From positions 235,572 to 299,571 of the forward strand of contig NZ_HE611051.1 of the NCBI RefSeq assembly GCF_000285575.1: 64,000 bases of DNA. The letters run 5' to 3'. This document shows positions 24,919-34,688 of the stretch, piece after piece. A program made the translations under genes and the position numbers. The notes beneath the pieces are model-generated. The model was not told the DNA's origin. It did not search any database and worked only from the letters and a program-made list of their open reading frames with translations. The DNA is from Clostridium senegalense JC122. GTDB taxonomy: Bacteria > Bacillota > Clostridia > Clostridiales > Clostridiaceae. The first letter of the stretch is position 1, and every line of letters begins with the position of its first letter.

Positions 24919-25656
24919 TTATAATATATGATTATTTTTTAAATTAGTTTCAAAATCAACATACATAGTATTTAACATATTATTTTTTATAATTTCCTTA
25001 TTTAAATTAATCCAACTATTACACTTATCTAAAATAATAGCATCACTAGTTATAACACAACCTGATGATTCTAATACAGTATCTACATTATTGATTGTTT
25101 TTGCTTCAACTTGAAAATTATAATCCTTTAGTAATTCTAATATTTTAAGTTTTAATCTTCCTGAATTTGAAACTGGTGAGTCTAAATAGAAAATAGCTTT
25201 TTTTATTTTATATTTCTCTAATATATTTCCAATAAGTTTAATTGCTAATTCACTTTTATCTATAATTTTATATGTACCACGAAGCCCAGCTAAATCTCTT
25301 ATTGTGCCATCCATACAATTTAATATTACTGAATTAGATAATGCTACCTCTAGCGTAATTACTGTATTAAAGCCATCAATATTTACAGTTTGATTTTCTA
25401 ATTTATTAATAGCTATTTCTTTTGCTTTTCTATTTTCTACTGACTTATCTGAAGAAATCCCCCTAACTATTGAAAGTCTTTGCCTTTCAGATAACAAATA
25501 ATGATTTCCTATAAAAGTAGAGCTTCCTTTTATATTGTAACCTCTATTTAGAAGATATCTTAAGTCCTCACCTGCTTTATATAATTTATTAATACTCTTT
25601 TTACTAAATTCCTCTTCATCTTTTAATACATATCCTCTTCTAACACTTTTACTCAT
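24919..25656 (-). CDS. DUF434/DUF5616 domain protein
   Basis: 245 residues. The N-terminal DUF434-type segment contains DLRYLLNRGYNIKGSSTFIGNHYLLSE and QRLSIVRG. The rest has a nuclease-like alternation of acidic strands (NVDTVLESSGCVITSD, IFYLDSPVSNSG) seen in the DUF5616 part. Function is not established; some relatives are predicted RNases or toxin-like nucleases, but I see no proof here. Monocistronic. Confidence 0.75.
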   Translation of the reverse strand: MSKSVRRGYVLKDEEEFSKKSINKLYKAGEDLRYLLNRGYNIKGSSTFIGNHYLLSERQRLSIVRGISSDKSVENRKAKEIAINKLENQTVNIDGFNTVITLEVALSNSVILNCMDGTIRDLAGLRGTYKIIDKSELAIKLIGNILEKYKIKKAIFYLDSPVSNSGRLKLKILELLKDYNFQVEAKTINNVDTVLESSGCVITSDAIILDKCNSWINLNKEIIKNNMLNTMYVDFETNLKNNHIL

Positions 25657-25733
25657 AACTTATAATGCTCCATCCTATAAATAATTTATTTCTTATTAAA
25701 TATTATAGGAAAAAAATTTTATATAATACATTC

Positions 25734-26195
25734 TTAATTTAAAGAAATATAAATATGGATTTCTTGATTTTTCATATCATTGCTATTATTTTGATATTCC
25801 TCAAAATCACAAGAATATCTTCTATCTAGATTCATTTGCCACAGTTCACTCCAAAATTCCTATACTGATTTTTTAACATCACCTTTTATAACAAATTTAG
25901 CATATTTCCCACCTGGAATTTTTCTACTTACTAATGGGGATTCTAAATTATCACTTTTAATAACTTCAGAACAAATTAAAAAATTATAAGGGTTTGTAAA
26001 ATCTCCTTGGTAATCTGTATATACTGCAATAAATTTTTTATTATTTCTATTTTTTATTTTTTCATAATATGTTTTTGCTAAAAATTTTTCCCACATTTTC
26101 CCTATATCTTTAATGGCTTTACCATTTTCATTAGTGGTTTCCTTTATTAAACCTACTACCTGTTTTTCAACTAAATTAACAATTTCATAATTCAT
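25734..26195 (-). pseudogene. GyrI-like / AraC effector-binding domain protein with internal TAG stop
   Basis: 111 residues are readable, then a TAG (25860-25862) interrupts GDVKKSV*EFWSELWQ. Beyond it the same frame continues without gap as EFWSELWQMNLDR, YSCDFEEYQ and KNQEIHIYISLN to a TAA at 25734. That is the normal C-terminal strand pair of a GyrI-like domain of about 153 residues. A single base substitution (for example from CAG or AAG) explains it. These domains bind small hydrophobic or cationic ligands. There is no DNA-binding part. This is a nonsense mutation rather than a homopolymer slip. Confidence 0.8.
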
Positions 26196-26495
26196 AAATA
26201 ATTCTCCTTAACTACTTTTTATTAAAGTATAATCTATGAAATATGACACTATTATGTCATATTTAAAATAAAAATACCCCATAATATAGATTTTTTAATC
26301 ATCTATACTTATAGAGTATTTTTCTCTTTTTAAATGTAAGCTATTTATTCATAAATCCATTTATATTTGTATTTGAAATTGTAATACAATACTTTAATCT
26401 ATTTAAAATACAAATATTATTTTACATTTTATTGAATTAATTGTATTATTTTCTCGAAAAGTAATTTTATTTATATATTAATTGGGGGTTTAAAT
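26196..26495. other. Divergent intergenic region with two palindromes
   Basis: Lies between the leftward GyrI-like gene and the rightward secreted-protein gene. AAATATGACA/TGTCATATTT (about 26239-26263) is a candidate operator or small hairpin. A longer imperfect hairpin at 26269-26323 (AAAAATACCCC...GAGTATTTTT with inner ATATAGAT/ATCTATA) looks terminator-like, though no gene end points to it. Confidence 0.45.
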
Positions 26496-27196
26496 ATGAA
26501 AAAAGGACAATCGTTACATTATTATGTATTTCTTTAATAGGTTCTTCAATTGTAATCATTCCAACTAAAGCGGTTGCAAAAACTAACACTTCTTATAACG
26601 TATCTTTACCTACTAAAGATACCTTTATAAATGCAAAGGAAGATTTTAAAATTTTTTCCAATTCAGTTGATGCATTAACTGGAGAAACTAATTTAAATAT
26701 AAAATTTAGTAAAGAAGAATTTAATTCTACATTAATTATATTAGATAATAACCGTGAAATATTTAGGAGTAAAATACTTCCTAATACCTCTGAATTAAAT
26801 TTACCTATTAAACTTAATTCTTATGGCAATCACAATATAAAAGCTTTTATTGGAATATGTGCACCAAATTTCGATGCATATTCTATGAGTAATGAAATAG
26901 ATTTAGGTTTTTTTAATCCTAAAATAGAAAAATCAATAAATTTACAATATAGTTACTCAAATAATCAATTTACAGCAAAACTACCTACTGCTGAATATAA
27001 TTGTCAATTATATGTATATGACAATGGAGTTTTGTCATATAAGACTAAACTTAATAGACCAACTGATAATGTTTCTTTTTCTTTACCATCAGAAACTTAT
27101 GGTAAGCATGAAATAACTGCTTATCTTGGTATTGTTGCAGGTTCATATGATTATAATCCTATCTTATCTAGCAATACTACTACTTTTTATAAATAA
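26496..27196 (+). pseudogene. Secreted protein with two Ig-like repeats, frameshifted in an A6 run at the start
   Basis: GGGGG precedes the ATG at 26496, but ATG AAA AAA GGA soon hits a stop. Adding one A to the run at 26499-26504 gives MKKRTIVTLLCISLIGSS, a good signal peptide ending near TKAVAK, and an open frame of about 233 residues to 27196. Only the last 103 residues are readable without correction. Two similar halves (NLNIKFSKEEFNSTLIILDN... and INLQYSYSNNQFTAKLP...), each ending with an IKAFIGI or ITAYLGI strand, suggest tandem beta-sandwich repeats. Function unknown; probably exported or cell-surface. The run lies where slippage could switch expression. Confidence 0.75.
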
Positions 27197-27210
27197 TATT
27201 TTTAAATTTT

Positions 27211-27259
27211 AAATAGCTACTTCAACATATAAGTAAATTATATATTGAGGTAGCTATTT
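27211..27259. terminator. Bidirectional terminator between convergent genes
   Basis: AAATAGCTACTTCAA / TTGAGGTAGCTATTT with T-rich ends on both sides; it separates the secreted-protein gene from the FUSC gene. Confidence 0.8.
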
Positions 27260-27284
27260 ATTTTTTATTTATTAATATATACTT

Positions 27285-28231
27285 TTAATAATATGTATTT
27301 ATTTTATTTAAATATTCTATCAATCTACTTATTATTAGTATATTTGTATTATTGCTCATATCTAGTCTATTTGAATCTATTTTTATGTTTATAATTTCAC
27401 CTATACCTTTATCTTCTAGTATGTTTTTATGTTTTTTATATATTATTTCAGTTAATTCAATTATGTATTCTCGTTCATTTTCTTTACTATGTAAATTTTC
27501 TTTATTAAATTTAAAAAGAGTGTTTAAATAATTATCTGCAGCCATATCTACCTGATATAAATAATTATATTTTTTCAATTTAGTACTATATTTTTTAAGT
27601 GAAATCCACCTGATATTACATCAATATCTTTTTCTAAGGTTTTTAAATTCACACTTAATTCTTGTAAATTTGTTTTAAAGTTATCATATTTTTGTTCAAA
27701 TACTCCTTTAGAATTTATTAAAGACTCTATATTTAACAATAAATCTTTGGATATATTCATCAAAGAACTTTCTACTATATCTCCTAAATTTATTGGTAAA
27801 ATTAGTTCATTTACAATTATTGCAATGATACCCCCTATCAATATAGAAACGAATCTCCCCACTATTCCAACTATATCACTACTAATATAAAGTATTAATG
27901 CACCAGCTGCACAACTTACTACACTAATTTTCCCATTCAAGTTAAACTTATCATATGTAACAATTATTACAAAAAATACAATAGGCAATCCATATAAACT
28001 TCCTTTAAATATTGGATGCATTATAGCAGTTAATAAAAATGCATATACATTTGCTAAAAACCTTTTTTTAAAGTATCCTCTTGAACTAGATGCTGATGGA
28101 TAAGATGCCAAAAGCAGAAAAATTGTAAGTGCCATAGTAGATGCTTCTGCATACCACACTATATTACTAAGATATACAGCTATTAATCCTGCAATACAAA
28201 TTTTAATGGCCTTTATTACTTCTCCATTCAA
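27285..28231 (-). pseudogene. FUSC-family (aromatic acid exporter-like) membrane protein, frameshifted in an A6 run
   Basis: The first 218 residues carry six hydrophobic segments in the FUSC/ArAE pattern (ASTMALTIFLLLASYP, SRGYFKKRFLANVYAF) and end at TGA after KNIVLN. The following 97-residue frame starts inside it. Adding one A to the run at 27591-27596 turns ...GGFHLKN* into GGFHLKKYSTKLKKYNYLYQVDM and yields one continuous protein of about 315 residues, the family's normal size, with the cytoplasmic helical tail. Relatives export aromatic or other hydrophobic compounds. As written it is broken. Confidence 0.78.
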
Positions 28232-28700
28232 ACTTTTTTTAACTTCATATATAAAAATTCACCTACCTTTTTTAATAAAAAAATAATTTTTAGCATTAAC
28301 CATACTTTTCTCTTTTAATATATTCTCTACATTTAATATAACTAATATTTATTTTTCTCTCGAAAGTTAATATTGTCTATTAAAAAATTTAAAATCCATA
28401 TATACACTAAAATTTCAATTTGTTTCACTACATTATACCATTAAGTTATTTTTGAATATTAATATTGTTAATTTTCTAATATTCTATAAACTTTTAAATA
28501 TTTACACTAACTAATCTACAAAAAATTATGTAAGAATTTTTATAACCCTAAAATATAAAGATGAACTTATATAAGTTATATTTTGTATTCTAGAGTATAC
28601 TTACATTTACTTTAAAACTTATTTGTTTTACAAAACAAAAACTACCTTAATATAAAGCTTTAATACTTAATATTAAGGTAGTTTTTAGTTATTTATTTTA
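28232..28700. other. Gap with terminator of the YjdM-like gene
   Basis: No gene supported. At 28637-28686 a perfect stem AAAACTACCTTAATAT / ATATTAAGGTAGTTTT with T-run ends the YjdM-like transcript. The remainder is featureless AT-rich sequence containing the FUSC gene's upstream region. Confidence 0.6.
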
Positions 28701-29042
28701 TTATGCTTTTTTAACAAACTCAGATTTTAGTTGCATAGCTCCAAAACCATCTATTTTACAATCAATGTTATGATCCCCATCAACTAAACGTATATTTTTT
28801 ACTTTTGTGCCTATTTTTATAGATGATGAAGCTCCTTTTACTTTAAGGTCTTTAATTACAGTTACAGTATCACCATCATTTAAGATATTTCCATTTGCAT
28901 CTTTTACAACTTTTATATCTTCATTATTTTCTTTTTCTGATTCTAAATTCCACTCATGAGCACATTCTGGACAAACAAAAAGACTTCCATCCTCATAAGT
29001 GTATTCTGAATTACATTTTGGACAATTTGGTAAATTAGACAT
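28701..29042 (-). CDS. YjdM/PhnA-family zinc-ribbon protein
   Basis: 113 residues. The N-terminal zinc ribbon CPKC...CPEC (8-11 and 28-31) is followed by an SH3-like domain [23 protein letters not shown] and the C-terminal [18 protein letters not shown], matching the PhnA/YjdM family throughout its usual 110-115 residue length. Despite the historical name it is not linked to phosphonate use here, as no phn genes are near. The role is unknown. Monocistronic with a strong terminator. Confidence 0.9.
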   Translation of the reverse strand: MSNLPNCPKCNSEYTYEDGSLFVCPECAHEWNLESEKENNEDIKVVKDANGNILNDGDTVTVIKDLKVKGASSSIKIGTKVKNIRLVDGDHNIDCKIDGFGAMQLKSEFVKKA

Positions 29043-29704
29043 AATTTAGTTCCTCCGTTCGTTATTTCAAATCTTAATATATAAAATTTTCTTTAGTTTT
29101 TTCAAAAGTTTAATTTATTATAGTGTTCCAATTTATCTTTTTTTGACTATTCATTTTTAAACTTGAATAATCTAAAAGTCATGCAAGCTCCTAATTAATT
29201 AAATTCAAATTATAGCTTGTTTCCCTATAAATTTGTATTAATTTGAAATTTAGAAAAAACATATATCATTTTATCATATGTTTATATATATTAGCATAAT
29301 ATTATTATATTTACAAACAACTTTAGAAAAGGTTGCAAGCTATGATTTAATCAAATACCACTATAATAATCTTTAATTTTGTGGTGTTATAGGGTTCCAA
29401 ATTAAATCTTAGACTTATTCATTTATCAAGTGAGAAAACTCAAATTAATATTTTTTCAATAAATAACAGATTATTTTAGTTAAAAGTTAAGAGTGAATAG
29501 TGAACAGTTGTGGTTGCCACTTTCATCCTAAATTCTTAATTTATACTTCATAATTCTTAACTAACTATATTTGTACTTATTTTTCCCAACTGATAACAAA
29601 AATTTGATGAATAAATTTAAGTTGTATGTTGTTTTTCCGTATAATTTATCCATTTCATTATATAAAATGGATACTTAGTCTGTTTCTATTTTCATTATTG
29701 ATAC
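29043..29704. other. Repeat-filled gap
   Basis: 662 bases without a gene. It contains the second MITE-like copy (29470-29570 with matching flank to about 29625), a motif near 29200-29230 shared inverted with 3558 and 10092, a TTTGGAACCCTATA motif (inverted, about 29388-29401) shared with about 10577-10590, and a weak hairpin TATCCATTT/AAATGGATA (29647-29673) that may terminate the esterase transcript. Confidence 0.5.
29470..29570 (-). repeat. MITE-like palindromic repeat, copy 2
   Basis: Arms TTTAGTTAAAAGTTAAGAG and TTCTTAACTAACTA around the centre GTGGTTGCCAC. It is an inverted copy of 3626-3785 without the 72-base insert: the junction here reads GCAACCACAACTG. The outer flank (ATAAATTTAAGTTG, TGATAACAAAAATTTGATG) also matches, to about 29625. 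Confidence 0.75.
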
Positions 29705-31039
29705 CTAATTAGTTTCAGCATTACTAGTAGTGTCTATAAATATCAATCCATCATACCTTTCACTCAGAACTTGAGATTTTAAGCTAGCCTTTTCATTTAC
29801 AAAGTTTGCACCAATATCATGATACATTTGTGATGCTAATAAAATGTCTAATAGATATTTATCCTTACTACAAGATTGAAAATCTATAAAGAACATAGGT
29901 GAAATTTTTGAAAAAATATATGCTCCTGAACCTTTCTTAGATGACGGAAGTGTACATTTTTCAACTGTACGGTTTCCAGTTTCCTTATTGCATACTACAG
30001 CATTAAAATCTCCTTTATTAAATTCAAATCCAATAATATATATTTTGTCTTTATACATGTCATATAAATTAGAGCCCATTCTTTTTATATTTCCTGTCTC
30101 ATATTCTTTATCTAAATTACTAAAATTATCTATTTGCTTTGCTACATGTGTATTATGCGCCCATATCATAATTTTGCTATTTTCCTTTTCATGATTTAAA
30201 ATCCATTTTATATTTTCTGCCATATATTTATCTCTTTTATTTTCTTTTTCAAAATCACTACTTTTTTCACCAAAAATATCATAAAACTCGCACATAATTT
30301 TCAAATTTTGATTGTTTATTTCATATTTTTCTTTTGAAGATTTTTTAATATATTCATCCTTTTTTTTATCACAATTATTTATTATTTCTTTGATATCATT
30401 AATAGGCAGTTTTTTCTCTACAACATAATCTAGTTTTTTATCATTAAATTCCTCAAGTTTAGAGTGAAATTTGACTTCATAATCTGGATCTACATTTTTT
30501 AAATAATCTATAACATTTGTAGCTGCCAAACTACTTGATTGCATATCGAAACCATAAAATTTAATTTTATTTTCATGAACTTTATTGTATTCTCTCATCC
30601 ACTCTACCATTTCTAACACTTCTTTAGTGTTCCATGTCCAAAAATTCATTGCCGCTACAGCTTCTTTTGCATCTCCCTTTTCATACAAAATATAATCATT
30701 TATTTTTACACAATCAGGCATAGATGCTTCTATACCAAAAATATTATAATCCATCTCTTCAACGAAAAACTGAAACATTCTATGCTTCATTTGGAAAAAT
30801 TCTTTTGTCCCATGAGTTGCTTCTCCCATAGCAACAATTTTTTTATCTTTTAATATATTTTTTAAAGGCATTAAATCTTCAAAACCATTATTATATTTTA
30901 CAGTCTTTAATTCTATTTTCTTACTTTTCAAGGCTTGTATAGCTTTGTTTTCTTTATATTTTTCATACTTAATATTTAATACCGTTCCTAGTGTTGTAAT
31001 CATAAATGCACAAATTAATATACCTATAATTTTTTTCAA
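29705..31039 (-). CDS. Erythromycin esterase family protein
   Basis: 444 residues from a TTG at 31039 with AAAGGGGG eight bases upstream. An ATG at 31081 would give 458 residues but has no binding site and overlaps the permease. An N-terminal signal anchor KKIIGILICAFMITTLGTVL is followed by the Ere-type core: IVAMGEATHGTKEFFQMKHRMFQFFVEE with the catalytic-type His, GIEASMPD, YGFDMQS and KIMIWAHNTHVAK. Most such proteins are uncharacterised and lack proven macrolide esterase activity. It is the last gene of the PadR-regulated ABC operon, so a link to envelope stress or drug response is plausible but unproven. Confidence 0.85.
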   Translation of the reverse strand: MKKIIGILICAFMITTLGTVLNIKYEKYKENKAIQALKSKKIELKTVKYNNGFEDLMPLKNILKDKKIVAMGEATHGTKEFFQMKHRMFQFFVEEMDYNIFGIEASMPDCVKINDYILYEKGDAKEAVAAMNFWTWNTKEVLEMVEWMREYNKVHENKIKFYGFDMQSSSLAATNVIDYLKNVDPDYEVKFHSKLEEFNDKKLDYVVEKKLPINDIKEIINNCDKKKDEYIKKSSKEKYEINNQNLKIMCEFYDIFGEKSSDFEKENKRDKYMAENIKWILNHEKENSKIMIWAHNTHVAKQIDNFSNLDKEYETGNIKRMGSNLYDMYKDKIYIIGFEFNKGDFNAVVCNKETGNRTVEKCTLPSSKKGSGAYIFSKISPMFFIDFQSCSKDKYLLDILLASQMYHDIGANFVNEKASLKSQVLSERYDGLIFIDTTSNAETN

Positions 31040-31053
31040 TGATGTATCCCCCT

Positions 31054-31827
31054 TTAACAAAGATAATCTTTTCTTCTCCATAAAAATGTACTTATAACTA
31101 AACTTATAGTTAAAAACATTCCTAAGCTAATATAAAAACTTATAGGTGCATTATTCCCTAAAGCATAGAAACCATATGTTGTTGTGTAATTAATAAATTC
31201 AAAAAGTTTAGTGTGAAATCCTAATGCTATTATTGAAGCAATAATAGCGAAAATTGAAATTACAAAATTGTTTATTATAGTACCAATAACTACTGATAAG
31301 CCTAAAACACATAAACATATAACAAATTGTATAATATAAAATTTTATAGTATATAAAAAAGCCTGCATCATTGAAAATTCATGTTGAATATTATAAAACT
31401 TAACTTTTGATACTTTAGGCATAAATAAATATCCAAAAATTGTACTTATTGCAAACACTATAAATACAAATATAAAAGTTACTAAAGCTAATGCTATTAT
31501 CTTACTTATTATAAATTCATGTTTTTTATATGGTCTTGTTGCATATATTCTAAAAGCTCCCATATATATTTCATGACTAATTGAGTTTATATACATAATA
31601 GGCAATATTATATACATTAATTCTAATCTTACTCCATAAAATATAAATGGCGCAAAATTAAGTCTGTTTAATTCTACATTATAATTTACTGCATCATATG
31701 AACCAACTGGATATGCATATCTCCATATACAAGATACAATTGTAATAACTATGCAAAATACAAGTAATAATATAGTTTGCCTATTTTTCCATATTCTCTG
31801 AAATTCTGAAGCTATTAATCTATTCAT
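31054..31827 (-). CDS. ABC transporter permease (ABC-2 type)
   Basis: 257 residues, six hydrophobic segments. The N-terminal NRLIASEFQRIWKNRQTILLL and the cytoplasmic IYATRPYKKHEFIISKIIAL are typical of BcrB/lantibiotic-immunity-type ABC-2 permeases. GGAGAAATTAAA precedes the ATG. It follows a homologous permease by 12 bases, and the pair should form the membrane channel for the ATPase encoded first. The cargo is not identifiable. Confidence 0.85.
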   Translation of the reverse strand: MNRLIASEFQRIWKNRQTILLLVFCIVITIVSCIWRYAYPVGSYDAVNYNVELNRLNFAPFIFYGVRLELMYIILPIMYINSISHEIYMGAFRIYATRPYKKHEFIISKIIALALVTFIFVFIVFAISTIFGYLFMPKVSKVKFYNIQHEFSMMQAFLYTIKFYIIQFVICLCVLGLSVVIGTIINNFVISIFAIIASIIALGFHTKLFEFINYTTTYGFYALGNNAPISFYISLGMFLTISLVISTFLWRRKDYLC

Positions 31828-31839
31828 TTTAATTTCTCC

Positions 31840-32661
31840 TTAAATATAATAATCTCTGTCATTAAATGAACTCAGTCCAATTAAATAAAATACTATTCCG
31901 TGAAAAGCAATAGAAGTTATCATAATTCCAATTCCTTTTTGAGATTTTGAAAGCAAATGATCTATACCTAAATATTGAATTCTTGTTAGACAAGAAAAGT
32001 TTAAAATTTCATATATACTTGATCCTTTACTTGTAAAAATTAAAGACAACTCTGGTAACATCACTGATATAAACATGAATATCAAACTCAATGTTATCGC
32101 TTCTATAGCAGTTTTAGATATTACTGATATACACATAATAACTGATATAAAAGCAGCTAAAACTATACATGTAACAATATAATATTTAATATTGTAAGAA
32201 ATACTTTCACTTATCGTAAAAGTTCTTAAACAATATGGAAACTTAACATTTTCATGTGGCAAAGCTAAATATCCTAAAAAAGTACTTAAAAGAAAATTTA
32301 CAGTTAAAAATAAAAACATAGTACTTACTATAACTAGATATTTTGCTTTGAAAATTTCATCAAAACAAATATTTCTTGTCATTACCATCCTTAACTGACC
32401 AGTTCTATACTCATTTGTTACAGCCATGACAATAAAGATAATTACCATAATATCAAAAATGCTTACTATTTGATTTTTAAGTAAGCTACTTGGAAAGTTT
32501 AATGCTGAAATATATTTAATACTGTCTGGTTTAATACCAATATTATTTTTAATAGAAAATTTAATAAAATATATTAAATTTAATACTGTCGTTATAAATA
32601 AAATCCATGTAACCTTTCTTCTCCACAACTTTTGCCATTCACTAATAAATAAATTTTTCAT
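31840..32661 (-). CDS. ABC transporter permease (ABC-2 type)
   Basis: 273 residues from the ATG at 32661; an in-frame GTG five codons earlier overlaps the AGGTGG site. Six hydrophobic segments, with N-terminal LFISEWQKLWRRKVTWILF and the cytoplasmic YRTGQLRMVMTRNICFDEIFKAKYL, the usual signature loop of ABC-2 permeases in BcrAB-like systems. It lies directly after the ATPase gene. Confidence 0.85.
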   Translation of the reverse strand: MKNLFISEWQKLWRRKVTWILFITTVLNLIYFIKFSIKNNIGIKPDSIKYISALNFPSSLLKNQIVSIFDIMVIIFIVMAVTNEYRTGQLRMVMTRNICFDEIFKAKYLVIVSTMFLFLTVNFLLSTFLGYLALPHENVKFPYCLRTFTISESISYNIKYYIVTCIVLAAFISVIMCISVISKTAIEAITLSLIFMFISVMLPELSLIFTSKGSSIYEILNFSCLTRIQYLGIDHLLSKSQKGIGIMITSIAFHGIVFYLIGLSSFNDRDYYI

Positions 32662-32676
32662 AATTATATCCACCAC

Positions 32677-33414
32677 CTAATATTTGCTTACCAATTTTAT
32701 AAATGCATCTTCTAATTTTCCATTATCACTAACACTCTCTAGTTCTTTTTTACTACCCTCCCATATAAGGTTTCCTTCATTTATTACAATAAATCTATTA
32801 CAAACTTGTTGTAATTCGTCTAAAAGATGACTGGATATTAAAAAACTTATTTTCTTTTCTCTTTGAAGTTTAAATATAAGGTTTCTTAAATCTCTCATAC
32901 CTATAGGATCTAATCCATTAGCCGGTTCATCTAAAATAATTATTTCTGGATTATTTAAAAGTGCTTGCGCAATTCCTAACCTTTGTTTCATTCCTAAAGA
33001 ATAAGTTTTAACTTTATCATCACCTCTACTTTGAAGGTCTACTATTTTTAAAACTTCTTCCACTTTTTCTTTTTGTTCAGCCTTTGACATATCTGGGTTC
33101 AGCATAGCTAAATTTTGTAGATTTTTTCTTCCTGACATAAATGGGAAAAATACAGGTTCTTCTACTATTGCGCCAAGATTCAATAATGCACTTTTTCTTT
33201 GTTTAACAACATCTATGCCATTTATTTTTACTTCTCCTTTTGTTGGAGAAATTAAATTTGTAATAATTCTAATTAAAGTAGTTTTCCCCGCACCATTAGG
33301 CCCTAAAAAACCACAAATGTCACCTTTATAAATATCAAAGGAAATATCACTTAATATAGTTCTATTTTTTATTTTTTTACTTACACCTTTTATTTCTATT
33401 TTTTTCTCTAACAT
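32677..33414 (-). CDS. ABC transporter ATP-binding protein (BcrA-like)
   Basis: 245 residues from the ATG at 33414 behind GGGGGAGAG; a 12-residue upstream extension is unsupported. Walker A GPNGAGKTT, Q-loop region VEEPVFFPFMSGRKNL, signature YSLGMKQRLGIAQALL, Walker B IIILDEPANGLDP and switch His in ISSHLLDE. This is the DRI/bacitracin-lantibiotic exporter class. It is followed by two ABC-2 permeases and preceded by the PadR-DUF1700-DUF4097 module, an arrangement associated with envelope-stress or antimicrobial-peptide response. Confidence 0.9.
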   Translation of the reverse strand: MLEKKIEIKGVSKKIKNRTILSDISFDIYKGDICGFLGPNGAGKTTLIRIITNLISPTKGEVKINGIDVVKQRKSALLNLGAIVEEPVFFPFMSGRKNLQNLAMLNPDMSKAEQKEKVEEVLKIVDLQSRGDDKVKTYSLGMKQRLGIAQALLNNPEIIILDEPANGLDPIGMRDLRNLIFKLQREKKISFLISSHLLDELQQVCNRFIVINEGNLIWEGSKKELESVSDNGKLEDAFIKLVSKY

Positions 33415-33508
33415 AAACTCTCCCCCTAATTTTGTTATTTTTGTAAACAATAAGAATTATAAAGGGAATTTTTAAAGGTTTTATAAAGTTTTTAATTTTT
33501 CCATGAAA

Positions 33509-33536
33509 ATAAGCCCAGTATTTTACTGAGCTTATT
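33509..33536 (-). terminator. Hairpin terminator between DUF4097 and ABC genes
   Basis: AATAAGCTCAGTA / TACTGGGCTTATT on the minus strand, followed by TTTC. The weak T-run suggests partial termination. Confidence 0.6.
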
Positions 33537-33539
33537 ACA

Positions 33540-34688
33540 CTATTTAAAGCTTAAATTAACATCTCCATTATTTAATTTAACCTTTAAAATATTACTAGAA
33601 CCTTCATTTCTTTCGGCCTGTTTTTCATATTGTTTATCATTTATTTTAATTTTTCCAAAGTCACTTTTAATATCATAATCATAGTCTTCCTTATTTAAAG
33701 AGGTGTTAATTAACACATTTCCATACTTTGAATTTATTTCTGATGTACCTTTAAACTCACCATTAATTTCTGCATTTCCATTAGTTAAATTCATTTTTAA
33801 ATCATTTGTTTGTACCTCATTCGCATACACTTTTCCATAATTATTAACTATATTAGCATTTCCGCTATTCATGCTATCAATCTTTAGTTCACCATTTTTA
33901 ATATCAATATTTAATATTTCACTTTTACTATTAGAAAGGTCATTATTACCATAACTATTTTTTAAAGTATAATTCTTAGTAAATACATTATTTCCAATAT
34001 ATTTACCATTATTTAAAGTTACATCTAACCCATTACAATTAACATTTTCAAGTTTAACTCCACCGTATTTATTAGAAACATTAATATTTTGAGCTTTAAT
34101 ATTACTGGCATTTAACTTACCATTATTCATGTTCATATTAATAGTACTACTGGCTTCTAAACCATCTACTGTTATATTCCCAAAATAAGAGTTTATATCT
34201 GCTACATCACTTTCAGTTGGACAAACATTTATATTTCCAAATCTAGATGTTATTTTTAATTCTTTAGATTTCATTTCCTTTGGAGCATATATTTTAATGT
34301 AACTTTTATCTTGATTATTTTCTTCAAACCCTAAATTTATATTAAAGTTATTTTTACTTTGCACACTTTGTTTTATAATTAGTTTTTTATCTTTTACACT
34401 ATAAGAAATTTTTCCACTACTTTGTGGAACATCGAATTCTAATTCATATTTATCTGACTTTAAAAATTCTATATTAGAGTTACATTCAACTTCAATACTA
34501 TTAAACTCCTCTAGCGAAATAGTTTCTTTATATCTTTCCTTTGAATTATTTATGACTAAACCATCTTTTATATTTAAACTTATGTCTTTTGAACCACCTA
34601 ATAAATATCCACTATAAGTCATTATGCTTCCTGCACATATCATACCAATAGCTATAATTGCTATTCTTTTTCTAACTTTTTTATTCAT
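33540..34688 (-). CDS. DUF4097-family beta-solenoid protein, membrane-anchored
   Basis: 382 residues. One N-terminal signal anchor (IAIIAIGMICAGSIMTYSGYLL, about 9-30) is followed by a repetitive beta-rich domain. Turns of about 20 residues alternate between 'SKYGGV/NSYGN/NNYGKV/SKYGNV' and 'NNGKL/KNGEL/TNGNA', the regular ladder of DUF4097 (adhesin-like) proteins. No catalytic motif. It is the third gene of the PadR-DUF1700-DUF4097 module; its start overlaps the restored DUF1700 reading frame by 8 bases. Likely an extracytoplasmic partner in signalling; the mechanism is unknown. Confidence 0.85.
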   Translation of the reverse strand: MNKKVRKRIAIIAIGMICAGSIMTYSGYLLGGSKDISLNIKDGLVINNSKERYKETISLEEFNSIEVECNSNIEFLKSDKYELEFDVPQSSGKISYSVKDKKLIIKQSVQSKNNFNINLGFEENNQDKSYIKIYAPKEMKSKELKITSRFGNINVCPTESDVADINSYFGNITVDGLEASSTINMNMNNGKLNASNIKAQNINVSNKYGGVKLENVNCNGLDVTLNNGKYIGNNVFTKNYTLKNSYGNNDLSNSKSEILNIDIKNGELKIDSMNSGNANIVNNYGKVYANEVQTNDLKMNLTNGNAEINGEFKGTSEINSKYGNVLINTSLNKEDYDYDIKSDFGKIKINDKQYEKQAERNEGSSNILKVKLNNGDVNLSFK

